Shown piece after piece: positions 7,692 to 15,250 of a stretch of 51,340 bases of DNA. The DNA comes from an uncultured Gemmatimonadota bacterium. Lineage in GTDB: Bacteria > Gemmatimonadota > Gemmatimonadetes > Gemmatimonadales > Gemmatimonadaceae. How positions within the stretch are numbered: the first letter of the stretch is position 1; the number at the start of each line of letters is the position of its first letter. Where the stretch lies: the NCBI GenBank assembly GCA_946480295.1, contig CAMLIT010000017.1, positions 1 to 51,340 of the forward strand, given 5' to 3'. A program made the position numbers and the translations under genes. The notes beneath the pieces were generated by a model. That model was not told where the DNA came from and made no database searches. It saw only the letters and a list, made by a program, of their open reading frames with translations.

Positions 7692-8327
7692 CTAGTCCAG
7701 CCCCGGCTCGATGATGGCCGCGAAGGCGTTCCGAGCCCGGTTCAGCCGCGATTTCACCGTCCCCAGGTTGCAATCGGTGATCTCGGCGATCTCCTCGTAC
7801 GACTTGCCCTCCAGCTCGCGCAGCACGAAGACCTGGCGGTGGTGCTCCGGGAGCTTCGCCACCGACTCCTCGACCAGCGCGCGCAGGTGCCGCTTCCGGT
7901 ACATGTCGTCCGGACGGGAGCTCGAGTCCTCGAACTGCAGAGGACGATCCTCGTCCTCCCAGTTGTTCTTGATCGTCTGGAAGAGCACGATCGGGTTCCG
8001 CGACCGGTTCCGCAGCTCGTTCTTCGCCAGGTTCGACGCGATGGTGTATACCCACGTCGAGAACTTCTTCGAGCGATCGAACCGATGGATGTGACGGTAC
8101 ACCCGGATGAAGACCTCCTGAACGAGGTCCTCGGCTTTCTCGCGATCGCCGATCGTCCGGTAGATGAAGTTCAAGAGACGGGTCTGGTACCGCTCCACGA
8201 GCTCCTGGAACGCGCGCTCGTTGCCATTGAGGAACGAAGCAACGATCCCCGCGTCATCCAGCTCGCTGAGCTTTTCTCTGGTCGCCGCACCCGACAGCGG
8301 CGCTCTCTTGATCGCGACCTCAGCCAT
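7692..8327 (-). CDS. RNA polymerase ECF sigma factor (RpoE/SigW-like)
   Basis: 211 residues with sigma region 2 (DLVQEVFIRVYRHIHRFD near 68-85, then the STWVYTIASNLAKNELR promoter-melting helix) and region 4 (LPEHHRQVFVLRELEGKSYEEIAEI ending in the TVKSRLNRAR recognition helix). No region 1.1 or 3, so it is an extracytoplasmic-function factor. AGAGGGGG lies about 8 bases before the ATG. An anti-sigma gene follows after a terminator. The long upstream stretch without genes may hold its promoter, but I could not identify a convincing autoregulated -35/-10 pair. Confidence 0.92.
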   Translation of the reverse strand: MAEVAIKRAPLSGAATREKLSELDDAGIVASFLNGNERAFQELVERYQTRLLNFIYRTIGDREKAEDLVQEVFIRVYRHIHRFDRSKKFSTWVYTIASNLAKNELRNRSRNPIVLFQTIKNNWEDEDRPLQFEDSSSRPDDMYRKRHLRALVEESVAKLPEHHRQVFVLRELEGKSYEEIAEITDCNLGTVKSRLNRARNAFAAIIEPGLD

Positions 8328-8604
8328 GGTTCAATGCCCCCTCTGGTACTGCTGCAGGAATGTCTGACAGAACAGGACCGATCTGGGCTCCTCCTTTGTT
8401 GGCATGAGTAAAGGCAGACGTCATGCCCTGTTTGACGCCCCTCCATCCTCGCTGTTAAGCCAAAATCTTTCAATGGCTTAGCACGACAGACCGTCCGCCG
8501 GGCGGCACTCGCTCGAGCACCGGGTGTCCTCCGGGAGTGACGCTCGGCTGGACAATCTCGGATGGGTTGTCTCCCTTTTGACACAGGAAGAGGCTGGTGG
8601 GTTT

Positions 8605-8621
8605 ACGCGGGACGCGGGACG
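8605..8621. repeat. Heptamer tract, unit ACGCGGG
   Basis: Two full units and part of a third of the GGGACGC family. Inverted partner of the tract at 8918-8945. Confidence 0.7.
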
Positions 8622-8917
8622 TGCGGCGCGTGCATCCCTTCCGTTCGTCGCGCCGTGCGCCGGGCGTCGCGGGCGGGCGGGCATCATACGAATGTGAACG
8701 CGGATCGGACGGATGAACGGCACGGATCGGCGCGGATGGCTCCGTTCGGCGCGGTGGCTCCTCTCGCCAGCGGCCGGCTCGGCGCTCGATCCCCCGCCCC
8801 GCCACCCATCCGTGCCGACCCGAATTTTCCGTTGAATCCGCGTCAGCTCTCCTGAAGCCGGCTGGATAGAGGGACCGGCGGCAGCGCGAGGAGCCCGGAC
8901 GGACCGACGAGCCACAC

Positions 8918-8945
8918 GCGTCCCGCGCCCCTCGCCCCGCGTCCC
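8918..8945. repeat. Heptamer tract, unit GCGTCCC
   Basis: Four seven-base units (GCGTCCC, GCGCCCC, TCGCCCC, GCGTCCC) ending next to the Nudix stop codon. Confidence 0.8.
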
Positions 8946-8949
8946 TCGA

Positions 8950-9507
8950 TCACCTTCCCGCCCGGAACCCCGCCGCGTACAGGATCGCCAGCGCGGTCTT
9001 CGCGTCCTTGATCGTGCCGACGCGGATGAGCTCGAGCGCGCGCGATAGGGTCAGCGTCTCCAGCTCCATGAACTCGTCCGCTTCCCGCCCGTGCTCGCCG
9101 TGCGTGATCCCCGTGGCCATGAAGACGTGGATCTTCTCGTCCGTGAACCCCGGCGTCGTGTACATGGTGTACAGGAACTCCATGGACTCGGCGGTACACC
9201 CCGTCTCTTCGGTGAGCTCCCGTCGCGCGCAGTCCGCCGGCTGCTCCCCCGGGTCGAGCCGGCCGGCGGGGATCTCGTAGATGAACTCCTCGGCCGCGTA
9301 GCGATACTGCTTGATGAGCAGGATCTGCGGGTCCTCCCCCGCCGGGTCGCTGAGGAAGGGCACGATCGCGCTCGCCCCGGGGTGGCGGATCATCTCCAGG
9401 TCGCCGGTCGAGCCGTCCGGGAAGCGGACGGTGTCCACGTCGAGATTGATGACGCGGCCGGTGTACACGCGCCGGGACGCTACCCGGGCGCTGTCGGAAT
9501 CGGGCAT
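8950..9507 (-). CDS. Nudix hydrolase, ADP-ribose pyrophosphatase type
   Basis: 185 residues with a complete Nudix box, GRLDPGEQPADCARRELTEE followed by TGC (residues about 82-104), which supplies the metal-binding glutamates. The surrounding sequence (IPAGRLDPGE, TPGFTDEKIHVFMA) is typical of the NudF/ADP-ribose pyrophosphatase branch, which cleaves ADP-ribose to AMP and ribose 5-phosphate. The exact substrate is not provable here. The ATG at 9507 gives a normal family N-terminus (VYTGRVINLDVDTVRFPDG). Confidence 0.85.
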   Translation of the reverse strand: MPDSDSARVASRRVYTGRVINLDVDTVRFPDGSTGDLEMIRHPGASAIVPFLSDPAGEDPQILLIKQYRYAAEEFIYEIPAGRLDPGEQPADCARRELTEETGCTAESMEFLYTMYTTPGFTDEKIHVFMATGITHGEHGREADEFMELETLTLSRALELIRVGTIKDAKTALAILYAAGFRAGR

Positions 9508-9548
9508 GTGACGAGCGGTGAGGATCGGTGGCGAGTCGAGCGCGGCCT

Positions 9549-10928
9549 TCAGAGGCCGATGTCCGCCGGCTCGACGACGTTCAGGGGACCGAACTGCAGC
9601 CCTTCGAGGGGAGCGCGGATCGCGGCCGGGTCGCCGACGACCACCATCTGGAGCTCGTCCGGACGGACGTGATCGCGCGCCGCGGCGAGCACGGCCTCGA
9701 CGGTCACCGCGCGGACGGCGTCGCGGTACAGGTCGTAGAAGTCGTCCGGAAAGCGGTAGATGACGAGGTTGGCGAGGGCGGCAGCGATCGCCGCGGTCGT
9801 CTCGTAGCGGATCGGGAACACGCCGGCGAGGTAGCTCGTGGCGAGCGTCAGCTCGTCCTGCGTCACCGGCTCGGCGCGCATGCGGTCGATCTCGCGCAGG
9901 ACCTCGCGCGCCGCCGCGTCCGTGACGTCGCTCTGGACCGCGGTCGAGACGACGAACGGGCCCGCCTGGCAGCGCCAGTCCACGCCCGAGAACGCCCCGT
10001 ACGTGTAGCCGTGCTCCTCGCGCAGGTTGAGGTTGATGCGCGACGAGAAGAGCCCGCCGAGGATCGCGTTCATCACCACGAACGCGAAGTAGTCCGGGTG
10101 ATTGCGCGGGATGCCGACGAGCCCGATGCGCAGCTCCGACTGGGGCGCGTCGGCCTTGGCGACGACGTGCACGGCGCGCGTGCGGCGGGCCGGGGCGTCG
10201 GAGGTCGACAGGCCGGGCGGCGTACCGCCGGTCCAGTCGCCGAGGACCTCCGTGACCATCGCCGTGAGCGCGTCCGGCTCCGCGTCGCCCGTGACGATGA
10301 GCGTGACGCCACCGGGGAGGTAGCGCGCCCGATAGAACGACGTGATGTCCTCGCGCTGGATCGCGCGTATGCTCCGCTCGTCGCCGCCGTCGGGGCGTGC
10401 ATAACGAGATCCGTCGGCGTAGAGGAAGTGCGAGAACGCCTCGCTCGCCAGGCCGCGCGGCTCGGCGCGGAGCTGGAGCAGCTCGGCCATCCGCTCGGAC
10501 CTGACGCGCTCGACGTCGCGGTCGCGGAAGGCGGGCGTGCGCAGGACCTCGGCGAGGAGCTCGAGCGCGGGGCGCAGCCGTTCCGTGAGCACCGTCATCG
10601 TCACGGCCGCCGTGTCCCAGTCCGCGTGCGCCTCGACCGATGCGCCGAGCCGCTCGAAGCGCTCGATGAGCGCGGCGCCGTCGCTCCGCTCGGTGCCCTC
10701 GAGGAGGAGGCTTGCCGTGAGCTGCGCCAGCCCTTCGCGCGTTGCCGGATCGCAGACGGCGCCGGCGTCGATGAGCGCGACCACCGTGACGACGGGCAGC
10801 TTCTTCACCGGCGCGACGACGAGCTGGATGCCGTTGCCGAGGCGCCGCCGCTCGAAGCGCGGAAAGCGGTACTCGCCCGGCACGCCGGGCGTCGGCCGCT
10901 CGAGCTTCTCGAAGGAGGTCGCGGCCAT
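9549..10928 (-). CDS. M16 peptidase family protein without the zinc motif
   Basis: 459 residues from the ATG at 10928, which overlaps the stop of the upstream M16 gene by one base (TGATG), indicating translational coupling. The fold is that of a pitrilysin/processing peptidase subunit (GNGIQLVVAPVKKLPVVTVV, LTASLLLEGT, YTYGAFSG). Where active M16 enzymes have HxxEH this protein has LAQLTASLLLEGT, so both zinc histidines and the catalytic glutamate are missing. This matches the inactive partner subunit of two-gene M16 systems, where the companion supplies zinc and this half helps form the substrate chamber. No signal peptide is visible. Confidence 0.85.
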   Translation of the reverse strand: MAATSFEKLERPTPGVPGEYRFPRFERRRLGNGIQLVVAPVKKLPVVTVVALIDAGAVCDPATREGLAQLTASLLLEGTERSDGAALIERFERLGASVEAHADWDTAAVTMTVLTERLRPALELLAEVLRTPAFRDRDVERVRSERMAELLQLRAEPRGLASEAFSHFLYADGSRYARPDGGDERSIRAIQREDITSFYRARYLPGGVTLIVTGDAEPDALTAMVTEVLGDWTGGTPPGLSTSDAPARRTRAVHVVAKADAPQSELRIGLVGIPRNHPDYFAFVVMNAILGGLFSSRINLNLREEHGYTYGAFSGVDWRCQAGPFVVSTAVQSDVTDAAAREVLREIDRMRAEPVTQDELTLATSYLAGVFPIRYETTAAIAAALANLVIYRFPDDFYDLYRDAVRAVTVEAVLAAARDHVRPDELQMVVVGDPAAIRAPLEGLQFGPLNVVEPADIGL

Positions 10929-12247
10929 CAGGCCACCTCCTGCGGCTCGAGCTCGCGCGCCTCGTCGGCGCCGCTGGCCCCCGTCTCCTTCGGCACGAAG
11001 AGCAGGCTCGCGCGGTTGTCCTCGCCGAGCCGCGCGCGCACGAACGCGTTCACCTCGTCCACGGTGACGCGCGCGTAGCGCTCCACCTGCTCGTTCACGA
11101 GGCCCGGATCGCCGAAGTACGTCGCGAACAGCGACAGGCGATCGGCGCGGTCCTGCGCCGACTGGATCGCTGTCACGTAGTCGGTCTCGATGAGCGCCTT
11201 CGCCCGCTCGACCTCCTCGGCGCGCACGCCGTCGGCGATCAGCTTGTCGATCTCGGAGGCGACCTCCTGCTCGAGCTGCTCCCCGGTGATCCCCGGATGC
11301 GCCGTGGCGTCGACGACGAGCAGGTCGCTCCCCTTCGTGAGGTCGTAGGTGAAGGCCTGCGCCTCGGCGGCGACCTGCCGGTCGCGCACGAGGTTCTGGT
11401 ACAGCCGGCTGCCCTTCCGCAGCCCGAGGATCGCCGAGCACACGCTCGCCGCGTAGTAGTCGTCGGTGCCGAACGCCGGCGAGCGGAAGGCGAGGAAGAG
11501 CCGCGGCAGCATGACGTCGTCGGCCACCACCTCGCGCTTCCACTGGCCGAAGGTCGGCGGCAGCGACATGTCCGGCAGCGGCGGCTTCCCCGCGCCGCGC
11601 GGGATCGCGCCGAAGTGCTTCTCCACCAGCGTGCGCGTAGTCGCCGGATCGAAGTCGCCGGCGATCGACAGCACGGCGTTGTCCGGCGTGTAGTACGTCT
11701 CGAAGAAGTGCTTGATGTCGTCGAGGCTCGCCTTCGTGAGATCCTCCATCGACCCGATGAGCGAGTGATGGAAGGGATGCTCGGGCGGGAAGGCGAGCGC
11801 CGGCAGCCGCTCCCACCAGGTGCCGTACGGCTGGTTGTCCACCGACCAGCGCCGCTCGTTCTTCACGACGTCGCGCTGGAGGTCGAGCTTCTGCTGCGTC
11901 ATCGCCGGGAGCATGCGCCCCATGCGATCGGCCTCGAGGAAGAGCACGAGCTCGAGCCAGTTCGACGGCACCGTCTCGAAGTAGTTGGTGCGATCGAGCC
12001 ACGTGGACCCGTTCAGCGTGCCGCCGGCGCGCTGGATCAGCTCGAAGTGCTCGTTGGTGCCGACGTTCTGCGATCCCTGGAAGAGCATGTGCTCGAACAG
12101 GTGCGCGAACCCGGTGCGCCCGGAGCGCTCGTTGGCCGAGCCGACGTGATACCACAGGTTCACCGCCACGATCGGGGCGGTGTGATCCTCGGAGAGCGTG
12201 ACCCGCAGGCCGTTGCTCAGGCGGAACGTCTCGATCGGGATGCGCAT
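10928..12247 (-). CDS. M16 zinc metallopeptidase (catalytic subunit)
   Basis: 439 residues from the ATG at 12247 (MRIPIETFRLSNGLRVTL); in-frame starts upstream at 12262 and 12319 add non-family sequence. The inverse zinc motif HLFEH is at about residues 47-51, and the downstream conserved glutamate lies in the segment EADRMGRML ... VVKNERRWSVD. It should cut peptides as a heterodimer with the inactive M16 protein encoded immediately downstream. No ribosome-binding site is evident before the ATG. The protein lacks an obvious secretion signal, although M16 pairs in related bacteria are often envelope proteins. Confidence 0.88.
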   Translation of the reverse strand: MRIPIETFRLSNGLRVTLSEDHTAPIVAVNLWYHVGSANERSGRTGFAHLFEHMLFQGSQNVGTNEHFELIQRAGGTLNGSTWLDRTNYFETVPSNWLELVLFLEADRMGRMLPAMTQQKLDLQRDVVKNERRWSVDNQPYGTWWERLPALAFPPEHPFHHSLIGSMEDLTKASLDDIKHFFETYYTPDNAVLSIAGDFDPATTRTLVEKHFGAIPRGAGKPPLPDMSLPPTFGQWKREVVADDVMLPRLFLAFRSPAFGTDDYYAASVCSAILGLRKGSRLYQNLVRDRQVAAEAQAFTYDLTKGSDLLVVDATAHPGITGEQLEQEVASEIDKLIADGVRAEEVERAKALIETDYVTAIQSAQDRADRLSLFATYFGDPGLVNEQVERYARVTVDEVNAFVRARLGEDNRASLLFVPKETGASGADEARELEPQEVA

Positions 12248-12434
12248 GGTCGTAAATTGCATGTGCCGGGCTGGCGCAGGAACCCTGGACGGCCGGCGGA
12301 AGGAGCACCGGCGATGCAAGTCACGTACGCGGCGGCGGACGGGACACCACGGGTGGCCGGCGTCGCAGGCGACCCCGAGCGTGCGGACCTCGCCGGCGAG
12401 CCGCGCGTCGGCGACGGCGCCTGGCGGCCCTTGC

Positions 12435-13043
12435 TCACTCGCGCGTGCCGAACATGAGCGCGAAGGGCACCTTCACCGATTCGGCGAGCAGGTATCGGAT
12501 CGACTGGTCGCGGCTCGCGGAGATCGGGCTCGTGCGCGTCGGCGAGACGTAGGGATGCAGGCCGAGCCGCCGCGCGATGATCGTGAGGCGCAGCATGTGG
12601 AACGGGTCGCTCACGAGGATGACGTCGCGCGACTGCATGCGGTGCATGAGCCGGGCGACCGCGGTCATCGACTCGGCCGTCGTGCGCCCTCGCGACTCGA
12701 CGAGCACCGCCGAATCGGGAACGCCGTGGTGCTCGACGTAGCGCCGGCTCACCTCCGCCTCGCTCGTCGTGTCGCCGTTGCCCTTGCCCCCCGTGACGAT
12801 GAGCCGGGGCGCCAGCCCCCGCTGGAAGAGGTCGAGCGCGTGATCCAGCCGCGCCCGGAGGACCGGCGACGGCCGGCCGGCGTACTGCGCCGCGCCGAGC
12901 ACGACGATCGCCGCCGCCGGGCGGGCGGTGTCCCGCCGCTGCCAAACGAGCACCCCGGCGAGCGACACGAGCCAGATCCCCAGCGCGAGGAGGAGGATGC
13001 ACGACGCGACGCGCGCGAAGGACGGTCGGTTCCGGCGATACAT
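12435..13043 (-). CDS. YdcF/SanA-like DUF218 membrane-anchored protein
   Basis: 202 residues: a basic N-terminus, one membrane helix at about residues 12-33, then a DUF218 domain. Family marks are AAIVVLGA near 43-51, RLDHALDLFQRG, LIVTGGKG, the ES.GRTTAES stretch and DVILVSDPFHMLR. The family is linked to envelope functions such as vancomycin sensitivity and cell-wall or lipid-carrier metabolism, but its reaction is not settled. The domain most likely faces the periplasm. It lies between the M16 pair and a TetR regulator, without tight coupling to either. Confidence 0.82.
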   Translation of the reverse strand: MYRRNRPSFARVASCILLLALGIWLVSLAGVLVWQRRDTARPAAAIVVLGAAQYAGRPSPVLRARLDHALDLFQRGLAPRLIVTGGKGNGDTTSEAEVSRRYVEHHGVPDSAVLVESRGRTTAESMTAVARLMHRMQSRDVILVSDPFHMLRLTIIARRLGLHPYVSPTRTSPISASRDQSIRYLLAESVKVPFALMFGTRE

Positions 13044-13091
13044 ATTCCAATGTAGCCGGCCGTCGCCGCGCTCCGGAACCGCCGCGCGCCG

Positions 13092-13667
13092 CTACTCCGC
13101 GAGGTTGAGCATCGCCAGCCAGAACACGTCGAAGGCGACGCGCGGATCGCGGGAGGCGCCGGACGCGCTGTCCAGGGCCAGCCCGTCGACGAAGGCGACG
13201 ACGACGTCCGCCAGCATCGCCGGCGGCACGCGCGGCGTGAGCTGCAGCAGCTCGAACAACCGCCCGACGGTGCGCGCGGTCGCGGCCCGCCGCGCTCGCG
13301 CCGCCTCCGCCGCTGCATCCCGGGCACGCTCGCCCGCCGACCCGCTCAGCGCCAGCAGGATGCGAAGCTCTCCGGTGCGCAGCTCCGCGTCGAGCCACGC
13401 CCAGAGCGCGTCGAGCGGGAGCGGGTCCCCGCCGTCGAGCGCGCGCCGCTCCCGCGCGACGACCGCCGCGGCCAGCGCGTCGATCGTGTACGCGAGCAGC
13501 GCGTCCTTGTCCGCGAAGTGGTAGAGGATGAGCGCCTTGCTCACCCCCGCCTCGCGCGCGACGTCGTTCAGGCTGGCCGCGGCGCCCTGGCGCGCGGCGC
13601 AGCGCACCAGCGCCGCGGCGATCCGGCGCTGTGCGCTCGCGCTCTCGTGCGAGATCTCGTTCGGCAT
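13092..13667 (-). CDS. TetR-family transcriptional regulator
   Basis: 191 residues. The N-terminal helix-turn-helix (about 12-58) reads AAASLNDVAREAGVSKALILYHFADKDALLAY, the usual TetR signature. The C-terminal ligand/dimer region is Ala-rich, ends near FDVFWLAMLNLAE and does not reveal the ligand. It follows the beta-CASP RNase gene by only six bases on the same strand, so the two are probably one transcript. Its targets are not identifiable here. Confidence 0.88.
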   Translation of the reverse strand: MPNEISHESASAQRRIAAALVRCAARQGAAASLNDVAREAGVSKALILYHFADKDALLAYTIDALAAAVVARERRALDGGDPLPLDALWAWLDAELRTGELRILLALSGSAGERARDAAAEAARARRAATARTVGRLFELLQLTPRVPPAMLADVVVAFVDGLALDSASGASRDPRVAFDVFWLAMLNLAE

Positions 13668-13673
13668 CCGCGG

Positions 13674-15053
13674 TCAGAGCGCCGCGCGCTCGCGCGACGT
13701 CGGCGCCGACACGGGATAGTCCGCTCCGCGCAGCGCCGCGGCGAACGCGTCCTGCGCCGCGGCCTCGCCGTGGACGAGGAAGACGCGTGGGGGCGGGCCA
13801 TCATCGCCGCGCACCGCGTCCAGCCATGCCGCGAGCCCCGCGCGATCCGCATGCGCGCTGTAGCCGTTCAGCACCTCCACGCGCGCGCGCAGCGGCACCT
13901 CCTCCCCGAGGATGCGCAACGTCGGCCGCCGCTCGACGATCCGCCGGCCGAGCGTGTGCTCCGCCTGGAACCCGACGATGAGGATCGCGTTCCGCGGATC
14001 CGCCACGCCGTTCAGCAGGTGGTGCAGGATGCGCCCCGACTCCGCCATCCCCGACGCCGAGATGATCACCATCGGATCGCGCCGGGTGTTGAGCGCCTTC
14101 GACTCGGTGACGTCGCGCGTGTAGTGGAGCAGCGGGAAGCGGAAGAGATCCGGATCCTGCGCGAGCCGCTCGCCGACGTCGAACACCTCCGGGTGCATCG
14201 CGAACACCGTCGTGGCGTCCACCGCGAGCGGGCTGTCGACGTAGATCGGGATCTGCGGGATGCGCCCCGCGCGCGCGAGCGCGTGGAGGTCGTAGATGAT
14301 CTCCTGGGTGCGTCCGACGGCGAACGCCGGGATCAGGACGCGCCCGCCGCGCGCCGCCGTCTCCCGCACCACCGTCGCGAGCCGCTCGCGCATGTCCTCC
14401 ACCGGCGGGTGATCGCGATTGCCGTACGTCGACTCCAGGATCACCGCGTCGGCGCCGCGCGGCGGCCGCGGATCGCCGATGATCGGCAGCCCGCGCCGGC
14501 CGACGTCCCCCGAGTAGACGAGCCGCACGTGCCGCGCACCCTCGTCGCACTCGAGCACGACCGACGCCGAGCCGAGGATGTGTCCCGCGTCGACGAAGAT
14601 GGCGCAGACGCCGGGCACCGCGTCGAAGGGCTTGTCGTATGGCACACCGACCATGCGGGCGAGGGTCGGCGGCACGTCGTCGCCCACGTAGAGCGGGGGC
14701 GCGACCTCACGGCCGTGGCGCGCGAGGTACTCCGCGTCCTTCTCCTGGATGTGCGCCGAGTCGGCGAGCATGATGGCGCAGAGATCGCGCGTCGCCGGCG
14801 TGCACCAGATCGTGCCGCGGAACCCCTGCTTCACGAGCAGCGGCAGCCGGCCGGAGTGGTCGATGTGGGCGTGGGAGAGGATCACCGCGTCGACCGCGGC
14901 CGCGGGCAACGGGAGGTGCAGGTTCTTCTCGCGCGCCTCCTTGCGGTGCCCCTGGAAGAGGCCGCAGTCGAGGAGGACGGTCTTGCGGCCCACCCGCAGG
15001 ATCTGGCAGGAGCCGGTGACTTCCCGGGCGGCGCCGAAGAATTCGAGCTCCAT
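13674..15053 (-). CDS. Beta-CASP metallo-beta-lactamase RNase (CPSF/YsgA-like)
   Basis: 459 residues. The MBL core starts MELEFFGAAREVTGSC, with the metal motif SHAHIDHSG near residues 60-68, further ligands in GHILGSASV and STYGNRDH, and a beta-CASP cap ahead of a final ISASGMAESGRILHHL and GYSAHADRAGL. This is the architecture of exo/endoribonucleases related to CPSF-73, acting on RNA in the cytosol. It probably shares a transcript with the downstream TetR gene and is divergent from the NDH-2 gene. Confidence 0.88.
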   Translation of the reverse strand: MELEFFGAAREVTGSCQILRVGRKTVLLDCGLFQGHRKEAREKNLHLPLPAAAVDAVILSHAHIDHSGRLPLLVKQGFRGTIWCTPATRDLCAIMLADSAHIQEKDAEYLARHGREVAPPLYVGDDVPPTLARMVGVPYDKPFDAVPGVCAIFVDAGHILGSASVVLECDEGARHVRLVYSGDVGRRGLPIIGDPRPPRGADAVILESTYGNRDHPPVEDMRERLATVVRETAARGGRVLIPAFAVGRTQEIIYDLHALARAGRIPQIPIYVDSPLAVDATTVFAMHPEVFDVGERLAQDPDLFRFPLLHYTRDVTESKALNTRRDPMVIISASGMAESGRILHHLLNGVADPRNAILIVGFQAEHTLGRRIVERRPTLRILGEEVPLRARVEVLNGYSAHADRAGLAAWLDAVRGDDGPPPRVFLVHGEAAAQDAFAAALRGADYPVSAPTSRERAAL

Positions 15054-15180
15054 GTGGGGATCTCGGGAGCGAGCGGAATGGGGAACCCGCGACGGCCGGA
15101 CCGGCCTTCCAGTGCAGCGCCGCCGCCGTCCGCGCTGTCACACCGGGAGCACGATCGCGTCTTCCAGGATAGAGTACATG

Positions 15181-15210
15181 CGCGCCACCCTCGATGTCGA
15201 CGGTGGCGCG
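15181..15210. promoter_or_regulatory. Nine-bp inverted repeat in divergent intergenic region
   Basis: CGCGCCACC (15181-15189) and GGTGGCGCG (15202-15210) form a perfect 9-bp stem around a 12-base loop that itself contains GTCGAC. It lies 40 bases before the NDH-2 start codon and between two divergent genes, so it could be an operator or a leader hairpin. No T-run follows. Confidence 0.45.
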
Positions 15211-15250
15211 GAGATCACGCGATCGCCGGTCGTGCGCGAGGCGAGCATAC

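Larger units (their letters stand above)
8328..8949. other. 622-base gene-free region with nested inverted repeats
   Basis: No coding frame here is convincing. It holds the 5' leader of the sigma gene (minus strand), including an orphan AAAGGAGGAG sequence near 8388-8398 with no start codon behind it, and a TAAGCC/GGCTTA hairpin at 8455-8480. Further right is a nested arrangement. Outer arms are heptamer tracts (8605-8621 and 8918-8945, opposite orientation). Inner arms are CGCGGAT/CGGATGG-rich sequences near 8698-8740 and 8803-8850 that are partly reverse complementary. Confidence 0.6.

Noticed and set aside
8388..8398. Leader peptide gene behind the strong ribosome site
   Set aside because: No ATG, GTG or TTG within a workable distance on the minus strand.
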